Below the pieces are notes generated by a model. It saw only the letters and a program-made list of their open reading frames with translations, was not told the origin of the DNA and did not search any database. Shown piece by piece: positions 1 through 6,843 of a DNA stretch of 13,711 nt. The position numbers were made by a program, and so were the translations under genes. Origin of the DNA: an uncultured Marinilabiliaceae bacterium. GTDB lineage: Bacteria > Bacteroidota > Bacteroidia > Bacteroidales > Marinilabiliaceae. The stretch covers positions 407-14,117 of the forward strand of contig CAJONN010000044.1 in NCBI GenBank assembly GCA_905235955.1, in the 5' to 3' direction. The stretch's first letter is position 1. Each line of letters opens with the position of its first letter.

Positions 1-1862
1 GGACGCCAACGATAGCCAAGTTCAATGTTATCGATCTTCACCAAGTCGGCATCTTCGTTCACATCAAATTTGATAGTCTGTGGCGACAACATCTGTGAAC
101 GCGTCCAAGTGAAGTCCATTGCCGAGTTGACCAAAAGCGCACTGCGATTAGCACGACCATAAACCACACGAATGAAGTTATTATCGTTGATCTTATAGTT
201 GGCTGCGAACTGCCAAGAAGGATTCCACTTGTCGGGGATGTCGGTCTTGTCGTCGCGGAAGGCAGCAATGAAGCGGAAGTCGTTCAACTTATAATCGAAG
301 CGAATGCTTGGCGCAATAAATTTGTTCTCGCCCTCATAGTTGAAGAAGCCCGAGAGGTGAGGCAAACCATTCTCCTCATATTTATGTCCCGGATCTTTGT
401 AAGTCCAGCTATAATCGAGGCCGGCAGCTGCTGCTTCAGGATTGTTATATTCAGGCACGTAATCTTCATATTTCATATATTGGAAGCTTACGCCCGGGCG
501 GATGAGCAGGTTGCCGAGGTGAATATCATATTCAGCCGAAGCATTAAGGATGTTACGATTGAGCTTGAAGCCCGGCACACCTTTAGCAAAATCGCCCGGT
601 CCTTGTAAGAAGTTTGCCAAAACTTTCAAATCCTTCACAGAGCTCTCGAGAGCCAGATACCAAGATTTAGATGTACGCTGGTTGAAAGCTACATAGTCGT
701 CGCCCACGGGAGTTGCCGTAGCGAATGAATTTTGATAACCACCAGAGAGGTCGAAACGAATGTCTTTTTTAGGCTCGAAGCTAATGTAGCCATTGAAACC
801 TTCACTCTGACGTGCCAAATTGGGATGTGGAAACATCTCCGTGAGAGGCGTCTGCGGCTCGAAGCAGTCGAAAAGCATATAACCTAAACCATTCCAATTA
901 TAGAGTTGCTTAAGGTTTTGCACCTCATCGAGAGAATAGTATCCGCCCTTCGATGCATCGACGAGAGCACCAGTAGCTAAGAGTTCGCCTAATTTTTCTT
1001 GAGAGAAAACGGCAGCCATAGAAGGTTCGGGCACGTTATTTTTGTTGGGCGCATAAAAGACACCTTCTTGCGACTGAACATACAGCTTATCGGTCGGGCG
1101 CTCGCGATACTGAACATCAGCAGTAAGGCCAATTGCCAACTTGTCGTTGATCTTCTTCTGCAACGAGAAACCAGCCAACGTAGTGTTCATATTACCAACA
1201 TTGAGATGTCCCGAAACGGTGAAGTCGGAATCGAGAGGTTTATTGGTGATGATGTTGATAACGCCTTGAACGGCATTTGCACCATACAATGCGCTGCAAG
1301 CACCACGCACAACCTCGATGCGCTTAACGTCCTCAATGCCAATAGGCAACACGTCGAAATTGATAGCACCTTGAGCCAACTCAAACACCGAACGGCCATC
1401 GATCATAAGCAGCGTGCTACTATTCTCGGTATAGAGAAGCATGTTGTTATCAGGAATATTGTTCAAGCCGCGGAGGTGAATATCATACATGCCATTGGTC
1501 TTTTCGGTCACGATAACACCCGGGATGAAACGTAAAGCCTCTTCGAGAGTTGTTACGCCGTAGGTCTTAAGCTCGGCCTGCGTGATAACGGTAGAAGAAA
1601 GAGGGGAGGTGAAAGCATCTTCTTCGCTCTTAGAAGCAGAAGAAACGCTCTTATTCATAATCATTGCAAACAATTCATCTACACTCGAAACGCCGAGAAC
1701 TGCCTGCATAAGGTCTTCGAGGGGAAGTTCAGAGAGTTGCTCGATAGACATCGAGAGGATCTCTTCTTTAGTCAAAGTTTGTTGAGCACTCACCTCTGAA
1801 CAAAATAGCGATACGGACAATAATATCGCTAACCAATTCCTATAATTCAATCTGTTGTTCAT
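1..1862 (-). CDS. TonB-dependent outer-membrane receptor, copy A (3' end beyond window)
   Basis: The frame is open from ATG at 1862 to base 1 (620 codons), so the C-terminal part of the barrel is missing. The protein begins with a Sec signal peptide (about residues 1-26, cleavage after VSA before QQ). A roughly 45-residue helical extension follows, then the VSSASK motif, then a plug domain with the motifs STVIT, FIPGVIV, RGLNNIPDNN, LLMIDGR and RIEVVRGACSALYGANAVQG. Alternating beta-barrel sequence makes up the rest. It should import a substrate across the outer membrane using TonB energy; the substrate cannot be read from sequence. It lies 40 bases downstream of a YfiR-like gene and is paralogous to the receptor at 2803-5847: the N-terminus and plug are close, the barrel much less so. 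Its base composition is richer in G+C than the paralogue, for example 33/60 against 26/60 in the aligned stretches 1261-1320 and 5246-5305. The receptor assignment is firm; the ligand is unknown. Confidence 0.93.
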   Translation of the reverse strand, partial: MNNRLNYRNWLAILLSVSLFCSEVSAQQTLTKEEILSMSIEQLSELPLEDLMQAVLGVSSVDELFAMIMNKSVSSASKSEEDAFTSPLSSTVITQAELKTYGVTTLEEALRFIPGVIVTEKTNGMYDIHLRGLNNIPDNNMLLYTENSSTLLMIDGRSVFELAQGAINFDVLPIGIEDVKRIEVVRGACSALYGANAVQGVINIITNKPLDSDFTVSGHLNVGNMNTTLAGFSLQKKINDKLAIGLTADVQYRERPTDKLYVQSQEGVFYAPNKNNVPEPSMAAVFSQEKLGELLATGALVDASKGGYYSLDEVQNLKQLYNWNGLGYMLFDCFEPQTPLTEMFPHPNLARQSEGFNGYISFEPKKDIRFDLSGGYQNSFATATPVGDDYVAFNQRTSKSWYLALESSVKDLKVLANFLQGPGDFAKGVPGFKLNRNILNASAEYDIHLGNLLIRPGVSFQYMKYEDYVPEYNNPEAAAAGLDYSWTYKDPGHKYEENGLPHLSGFFNYEGENKFIAPSIRFDYKLNDFRFIAAFRDDKTDIPDKWNPSWQFAANYKINDNNFIRVVYGRANRSALLVNSAMDFTWTRSQMLSPQTIKFDVNEDADLVKIDNIELGYRWR

Positions 1863-1902
1863 AATCTAATTCTGTTTAACTATAAAATTATATAACCATT
1901 TT

Positions 1903-2400
1903 TTAATCAACTTCAGTACCAAGCTGAAGCAATTTTTGGCTCACTTGCAAGCCACGTTTAGAGATGTTTCGGTTCGATATTTCAAACTTCAACTTACCAT
2001 TTTCGGTACGGAATGAAATACCTGCTCCTTGTGCACATTGTCCGTTCTTGCAACTAACAATAAGATTTTTGTTTTGTGCGCTGACAAGTGCAGCAATTTG
2101 TGAGCTTTTCGACTCGCCTAAGCAAACAATGTCGCTTTTCTGAATGCCATTAGACGTAGCCGATTCTTTTACAACAACTTTGCGAGAACCAATGACTTTG
2201 GTAGCTGCCAACTTGTTTAGTTCTGTTGCTAAACCATTATCACCTATTACAGTTATCACCAAATCTTTTGATGCATCTTCAGGTGGCCAACCAATGTTTT
2301 TTGCAAAGTTATAGATATAAAGAGCTTGAAATTGAGCTATTTGAGCTCCAGCGCTCAATACACCTAACATTAGCATAATTGTTAATAATACTTTTTTCAT
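1903..2400 (-). CDS. YfiR/DUF4154-family periplasmic protein, copy A
   Basis: This 165-residue protein has a Sec signal peptide (about residues 1-20, ending AGAQ). The mature part fits the YfiR (DUF4154) fold: ALYIYNFAKNIGWP near residues 26-39, DLVITVIGD near 46-54, a conserved IVCLGESK segment near 91-98, and a C-terminal KLKFEISN...GLQVSQKLLQLG block. Cys117 and Cys122 flank a short turn and could form a disulfide. In Pseudomonas, YfiR is a periplasmic repressor of the diguanylate cyclase YfiN, but no cyclase is visible here. YfiR-like genes next to TonB-dependent receptors are known from other bacteria, so a role in receptor function or signalling is more likely; that is inference. It is about 80% identical by eye to the protein at 5872-6375, with a two-residue gap near residue 111. 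It probably heads a two-gene operon with the receptor 40 bases downstream. Confidence 0.88.
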   Translation of the reverse strand: MKKVLLTIMLMLGVLSAGAQIAQFQALYIYNFAKNIGWPPEDASKDLVITVIGDNGLATELNKLAATKVIGSRKVVVKESATSNGIQKSDIVCLGESKSSQIAALVSAQNKNLIVSCKNGQCAQGAGISFRTENGKLKFEISNRNISKRGLQVSQKLLQLGTEVD

Positions 2401-2670
2401 ACAACAATAATTTATACATTAATCTTTTTACTATTCCTTTTTGGACAAATACGGCATCAAAAAAAAATGGTTATCTTCAAAAATTAAAATGGGTTATATT
2501 TTTAATAATATTAAGTTAATTTCATATATAAACCTATATCATTCTACACTTTAAAAATATGATTCTAACCCAAAACACTTTTATTTAAAAATATCATTTC
2601 TCACCTCTATTCAAATACACATAAACATTGTTTACTCAACTTTCGGGCAAGCAATAACGTACTGAAAACA

Positions 2671-2732
2671 AGCCCCGAATGGACGAAAGAATTATTATTG
2701 CTGTGCGTTAAGTTTTTCGTTCCTTCGGGGCT
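2671..2732. repeat. Long near-perfect hairpin (17-bp stem)
   Basis: AGCCCCGAA at 2671-2679 pairs exactly with TTCGGGGCT at 2724-2732. After one bulged base on each side, GGA (2681-2683) pairs with TCC (2721-2723) and CGAAA (2684-2688) with TTTCG (2715-2719), leaving a loop of about 25 bases. It lies just beyond the terminator of receptor B. It could be a second terminator, a structured small RNA, or a tiny inverted-repeat element. There is only a weak T-run (TTGTTTT) after it on the minus strand and no flanking target duplication that I can see. Confidence 0.6.
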
Positions 2733-2744
2733 ACCGTTTGCATA

Positions 2745-2775
2745 CAAAAATAGGCAAGACTTTCGCCTTGCCTAT
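2745..2775 (-). terminator. Rho-independent terminator of receptor B operon
   Basis: On the minus strand a 9-bp perfect stem ATAGGCAAG/CTTGCCTAT (2767-2775 with 2750-2758) is extended by a G-U and a C-G pair. It closes on a GAAA tetraloop and is followed by TTTTT. It begins 27 bases after the stop codon of the receptor gene at 2803. This is a textbook intrinsic terminator and separates the two cassettes transcriptionally. Confidence 0.85.
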
Positions 2776-2802
2776 AAATATTTATCAAATGTCTATCTAT
2801 TT

Positions 2803-5800
2803 TCAGAATGCAAAATTGACACCTACTGAATATATACCACCTATTTTGTCAGAATATATATACTCTTGCTTCTTGTTGTTGAAGAGGTTGTTGCCTGTGA
2901 AATAGATTTCAAAATTGCTTGCTGGCTTGTAGCCTATGTGCAAATTGACCGTGAAGCGCGGGTTGAGTTTTGCTTCGCCATACATTGTCTGATAAGTACG
3001 CTTAGCCAAAAAGTTGCCATATGCAGCTACATTCCACTGCTGCGTAGGACGATAGATAAGACCTACCATGCCATACACTGCCGGAGTGGCTTTGTGCACA
3101 TGTCCATTACGTTGCTCATACTCCGTACTTACAGCATCACCAAGTGTAAATTCCGGACCTGTATATTTATTCTCCTTATAACGTATGCCATATTTCAGAC
3201 CATAATACAACCCCATTGGTTTTTCAAACCTCTCGCCATTGTATTCAACTACGTCTTGACCTTGCAACCATTGTGTACGCAATGCGGTTGTGAAGTCGGC
3301 TTGTGCTTGTGGGTCGAGGCTATTGTACCAATCAGTATACTCATCAACATTGATTTCTTGCGAAATGGCAGCAACAAAATCTTGGAATGTACGACTATAC
3401 GACTCTACCTTACCATAAGCCTCTTCAGGGTCTTGCGCCCATGTGTTGTAGTTTCGACCAATCATTGCCATTGCAACATCGCCAAAACTTGAGGTTGTTG
3501 AGGCAGCTGCTGCACTGATTTGATTACCTATATTTTCTGACTGGTCATAGCGATAATAGTTGTTGATTTGTGTGCGCTGAACATTAGCATTGATTTTGGC
3601 AACCAACTTCGACGATATTATCCAGTCAACATTGACTCCCAAACCTACCTGATGTACTTCAAAAGGCATATTGTTATATTGCACATACGAGCGTGTATTG
3701 ACACAAGTAGACATAGCATAACCCAATCCCTTTTCCCTTACAGTCTCTATAATATCCTTCGTAGGTAATGCTGAAAGTTCCGACATTGTATCTCTAACAC
3801 CTCTAATCTTATTACGCTCAAAATTGAACTGACTTGAAGTCGATGTCATTGCGCCATAATCTTGGCTCTTTGAATAAAACACTTCTGCATCAACTATTAC
3901 CGACTGCGATGGCTTTACGCGATAACCTATTTCATAGTTGTCAATGTGCATAATGTCTGCATCATCATTTACATCAAACCAAATAGATGTTGGTGCACCC
4001 ATACCCTCGCGATTCCAAAAATAGTGCGATGCTGAGCTAACAAAGTTGGCAGCACGGTATCCACGCCCTACACTGGCACGAATAAAGTTTTCATTATTAA
4101 TCTGATAGCTTGCAACTGCTTGGAACGATATATTCCATTTGTCAGGAATATTGGTTCGGTCGCCTCTACCGCCCAAAATTAGTCGCCAATCACCCTTTTT
4201 ATAGTCAAAACGCAAAGTTGGTGCAATACTTTTTATTGTAGCATCATCATTGAAAAAGCCTGAAAGCTCTACTGCACCTCTGCCGTCGCCATAGTCAAAG
4301 TAGTTTTTGTCATCTTTGGCATATATATACTGATAGTTGATACCCGGACGTATCAGAAGAGAACCCCATGTATCTCTATCGCCCAAATTAAAGTCATATT
4401 CAGCCGTGCCAAACACTTTGTGTTCAATTATCTTCAAGCTCGGACGATTGTATGAATAGTCGGACGGACCAGCAGCATAGTTGAGCAATACGTGCAAATC
4501 TTTGATACGAGCATCGGCATTGAAGTAGCCTTTTTTCATTATTCTGGTATTGAGTGCATAACCACACTCAACCACCGTTGTACTGTTGGCATGAGCTTGC
4601 GAATAACCGCCAGTGAGGTCTATTCTGACATCGCTCGACGGAGTAAAGGTAAGGTATCCATTCAAGCCAAAAGTTTTACGGCTCATAAGTATATTGGGGT
4701 ATATACTATATGCATCTTGATATTCAACTGGTGCTACATTGTAAAATGAGAACATTGGAGCTGTGGCTAAATTTGCTGCTGTTGCTGCTGCTACGGCTTC
4801 TGTAGCCTGCTGCTCAGTCATTCCGCTTTCAATTAGTTGCTGTATAGTTTCCATCTTTTTAGGCATACTTAGCGCCACCGCACACATATTATAATCGAAA
4901 TTGCGCAAATGATTATATTGGTCGAGAGTGAGCTCCTGATTAGCATCTATTTGCTGAAGGTCGCCATTAGCTACTGCATTTGCCAAATCAATTTGCGAAT
5001 ATGTTTTCGAAGCATCAGTATATTTATTGTTCGCATCCAAATAATATTGCTGCCCTATGGTAGCACGCACCTTTTCATTGGGGCGCTCAGCATAGTGTAT
5101 GTTGAACGACACGCCTGCAGCTACTTTTTGGCTGAATGCTTTGCGCAGTGCCACTTCACCCTTATATGTGCTTTGGTTGCCAATTTGGAACGAACCAGAT
5201 ACAACGTCTTCTACCCTATCAGGTTTGCGTGTGATGATATTGATAACACCATTTACTGCATTAGTGCCATATAGTGCCGAACATGCACCACGTACTACCT
5301 CTATTCTATCAATATCTTCTATCGATATCGGAATATTTTCAGAAAGCATAGCTCCAATTCCATAGTCGTGCACTACTCGACCATCTATCATCAAAAGAGT
5401 GTTGTTGTTTTCAGCATACAGAAGTAAATTGTTGTCTGGTATATTGTTGAGTCCGCGCATCTGCACATCATATATGCCATTAGTTTTTTGCTGCACAATC
5501 ATACCCGGTATAAGACGAAAAGCCTCTTCGATGCTCACAATGCCGTATGTTCGAAGCTCATCGTATGTAATAACGGTGGTTGATAGTGGCGAGGTGAAAC
5601 TACTCTCATCAGTTTTTGATGCTGACGATACATTTTTGTTCATTATAATAGCAAACAATTCATCAACACTCGAAACGCCAAGTGTTTCAACCGCTTGCAT
5701 CAGGTTCTCCAATGGCAATTCTGATAGTTCTTCTATTGACATACTCAAAATTTGCTCTTTGGTAAGAGCCTGCTGTGCACTCATCTCAGAACATATTAGC

Positions 5801-5847
5801 AATGCCGAGAAAGATATAATAAGGGATTTTAAATAAGCCTTGTTCAT
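2803..5847 (-). CDS. TonB-dependent outer-membrane receptor, copy B
   Basis: This is a complete 1014-residue receptor. A signal peptide (residues 1-24, ending EMSA before QQ) is followed by a helical extension (about 28-70), the VSSASK motif (73-78), and a plug domain (about 86-208) with STTVIT, LIPGMIV, MRGLNNIPDNN, LLMIDGR and RIEVVRGACSALYGTNAVNG. The barrel ends in VGVNFAF, with the terminal aromatic residue expected of an outer-membrane protein. Two long non-barrel inserts stand out and probably form extracellular loops: residues about 270-365, with an alanine-rich helical stretch (SGMTEQQATEAVAAATAANL), and about 780-890, also helical. It starts 24 bases after the YfiR-like gene at 5872-6375, so the pair is almost certainly one transcript, ending at the terminator at 2745-2775. 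There is no Shine-Dalgarno sequence, as usual in this phylum. Substrate unknown; family assignment firm. Confidence 0.95.
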   Translation of the reverse strand: MNKAYLKSLIISFSALLICSEMSAQQALTKEQILSMSIEELSELPLENLMQAVETLGVSSVDELFAIIMNKNVSSASKTDESSFTSPLSTTVITYDELRTYGIVSIEEAFRLIPGMIVQQKTNGIYDVQMRGLNNIPDNNLLLYAENNNTLLMIDGRVVHDYGIGAMLSENIPISIEDIDRIEVVRGACSALYGTNAVNGVINIITRKPDRVEDVVSGSFQIGNQSTYKGEVALRKAFSQKVAAGVSFNIHYAERPNEKVRATIGQQYYLDANNKYTDASKTYSQIDLANAVANGDLQQIDANQELTLDQYNHLRNFDYNMCAVALSMPKKMETIQQLIESGMTEQQATEAVAAATAANLATAPMFSFYNVAPVEYQDAYSIYPNILMSRKTFGLNGYLTFTPSSDVRIDLTGGYSQAHANSTTVVECGYALNTRIMKKGYFNADARIKDLHVLLNYAAGPSDYSYNRPSLKIIEHKVFGTAEYDFNLGDRDTWGSLLIRPGINYQYIYAKDDKNYFDYGDGRGAVELSGFFNDDATIKSIAPTLRFDYKKGDWRLILGGRGDRTNIPDKWNISFQAVASYQINNENFIRASVGRGYRAANFVSSASHYFWNREGMGAPTSIWFDVNDDADIMHIDNYEIGYRVKPSQSVIVDAEVFYSKSQDYGAMTSTSSQFNFERNKIRGVRDTMSELSALPTKDIIETVREKGLGYAMSTCVNTRSYVQYNNMPFEVHQVGLGVNVDWIISSKLVAKINANVQRTQINNYYRYDQSENIGNQISAAAASTTSSFGDVAMAMIGRNYNTWAQDPEEAYGKVESYSRTFQDFVAAISQEINVDEYTDWYNSLDPQAQADFTTALRTQWLQGQDVVEYNGERFEKPMGLYYGLKYGIRYKENKYTGPEFTLGDAVSTEYEQRNGHVHKATPAVYGMVGLIYRPTQQWNVAAYGNFLAKRTYQTMYGEAKLNPRFTVNLHIGYKPASNFEIYFTGNNLFNNKKQEYIYSDKIGGIYSVGVNFAF

Positions 5848-5871
5848 AACATTATTTTTTTGTATATCATA

Positions 5872-6375
5872 CTAATCAACCTCAGTACCAAGCTGAAGCA
5901 ACTTTTGGCTTACCTGCAAGCCACGCTTAGAGATGTTTCGGTTTGAAATTTCATACTTCAACTTACCACTTTCGTTCAAGAATGAAATACCGGCTCCCTG
6001 CGCACATAGTCCGCTCTTGCAACTAACAATAAGGTTGTGATTGCCCTCTTGTGCATTTATAAGCGAGCTGATTTGCGAACTTTTCGACTCGCCCAAACAA
6101 ATAATGTCACTCTTCTGAATGCCACCCGTTGTAGCTGATTCTTTCACAACAACCTTGCGAGAACCAATTGCTTTGCTTGCTGCCAACTTACCAAGTTCAG
6201 ACGCTAAGGCATTATCACCAATCACTGTAATGACCAAATCTTTTGTTCCATCAGCAGATGGCCAACCAATGTTTTTTGCAAAGTTGTAGATGTAAAGTGC
6301 CTGAAACTGAGCCATTTGCGCCCTTGCACTCAATACACCTAACATTAGCATAATTGTTAAAGCTATTCTTTTCAT
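5872..6375 (-). CDS. YfiR/DUF4154-family periplasmic protein, copy B
   Basis: This 167-residue secreted protein has a signal peptide of about 20 residues (ending ARAQ), then the YfiR/DUF4154 pattern: ALYIYNFAKNIGWP (26-39), DLVITVIGD (46-54), IICLGESK (91-98), a possible disulfide pair Cys119/Cys124, and the C-terminal KLKYEISN...GLQVSQKLLQLG block. The last 24 residues are identical to those of copy A (1903-2400), and overall identity is about 80% by eye. It precedes receptor B by 24 bases and should be translated from the same message. The Pseudomonas family member acts in the periplasm on a diguanylate cyclase. Here the only visible partner is the receptor, so it may be a periplasmic accessory or signalling component of uptake. 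That role is inferred, not shown. Confidence 0.88.
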   Translation of the reverse strand: MKRIALTIMLMLGVLSARAQMAQFQALYIYNFAKNIGWPSADGTKDLVITVIGDNALASELGKLAASKAIGSRKVVVKESATTGGIQKSDIICLGESKSSQISSLINAQEGNHNLIVSCKSGLCAQGAGISFLNESGKLKYEISNRNISKRGLQVSQKLLQLGTEVD

Positions 6376-6843
6376 AAAATGAATAAATTAAAAGGTAATC
6401 ATATATAGATTTTAGAATTTAGTTTTTCCAATGCCATCACCACATCCAACGTATGGGAATTATAAACTTGGAATGGTGTTATATCCTAACACAAATAGAG
6501 CAAAATGCTACAGGCATTTTTTACGACTTTAGCACTAAGTGCAAGCGTATTAAACTGGGAATTTTTTGAAGTTTTCATAATGAATCTGTTTGTCTGATTT
6601 TGGATATTTTTTTTATTTCTCAACATTTGCACATACGTACAATCAGTACAAAAGTTGTCTATTGTTTTATAAAATTCTGCAAAAAAAGTAAAATAATGTA
6701 TTTTTCACTTTTATATGTAATAAAACCGCTTCAAAAATATAAAATAATTATGAATTATCAGATATTTACTCTAATCATTTTTATCAAAAAAATCATTTTT
6801 ATCTTGAATACCAACAAAAAAGGCTAAAAAATTATACAAAAAA
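6376..6843. other. AT-rich intergenic region upstream of receptor operon B
   Basis: No convincing gene lies in these 468 bases; the one modest open frame on the plus strand (6600-6827) is low-complexity AT-rich sequence. The region should contain the 3' end of the trkH message and the promoter of the copy B operon. Two small dyads sit close together: GTGTTA/TAACAC (6476-6492) and AAAATGC/GCATTTT (6502-6520). A near -7 box, TCTATTTG on the minus strand, lies between them at 6493-6500. A perfect -7 match, TATTTTTG on the minus strand (6732-6739), has a TCTG 19 bases upstream, but AT-rich DNA gives chance matches. No clear trkH terminator is visible. Confidence 0.45.

Larger units (their letters stand above)
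2401..2802. other. Spacer between the two receptor cassettes
   Basis: This 402-base stretch has no credible gene. The side near 2803 holds a terminator and a second long hairpin (listed separately). The part from 2401 to 2640 is very AT-rich and should hold the promoter and leader of the copy A operon. It contains one near match to the Bacteroidota -7 box on the minus strand at 2612-2619 (TGTATTTG). A GTTG that could serve as the -33 element lies 17 bases further upstream at 2637-2640, slightly closer than usual, so the promoter is only tentative. A long dyad also lies here: GGGTTA plus TATTTTTAA (2491-2505) against TTAAAAATA (2551-2559) and TAACCC (2566-2571). It could fold in the leader, but AT-rich DNA produces such matches easily. 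Confidence 0.5.
1..6375 (-). repeat. Tandem duplication of a YfiR-like/TonB receptor cassette
   Basis: Unit B (6375-2803) and unit A (2400 to beyond base 1) carry the same two genes in the same order and orientation. DNA similarity is strongest over the YfiR-like genes and the 5' third of the receptor genes. For example, the 3' ends of the YfiR-like genes at 1906-1970 and 5875-5940 differ at only a few positions. The spacers upstream of the two units show no obvious similarity. The divergence indicates an old duplication, not a recent one or an assembly error. Confidence 0.85.

Noticed and set aside
999..1535. Plus-strand open frame of 178 codons
   Set aside because: It lies wholly antisense to the plug and barrel region of receptor A, which has clear homology; its translation resembles no protein family.
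2671..2732. Resemblance of the long hairpin to an integron attC site (GTTAAGT near 2708)
   Set aside because: Only one half-site-like word is present, in the loop and not at the stem base, and no partner core site or cassette structure exists.
2866..3492. Plus-strand open frame of 208 codons
   Set aside because: Antisense to the C-terminal barrel of receptor B; cysteine/isoleucine-rich shadow translation without domain signals.
4909..5274. Plus-strand open frame of 121 codons
   Set aside because: Antisense to the receptor B plug and early barrel; a shadow of a well-supported gene.
6600..6827. Small AT-rich open frame of 75 codons in the gap before trkH
   Set aside because: Lys/Ile/Phe-rich low-complexity product expected from AT-rich non-coding DNA, with no supporting start context or family pattern.
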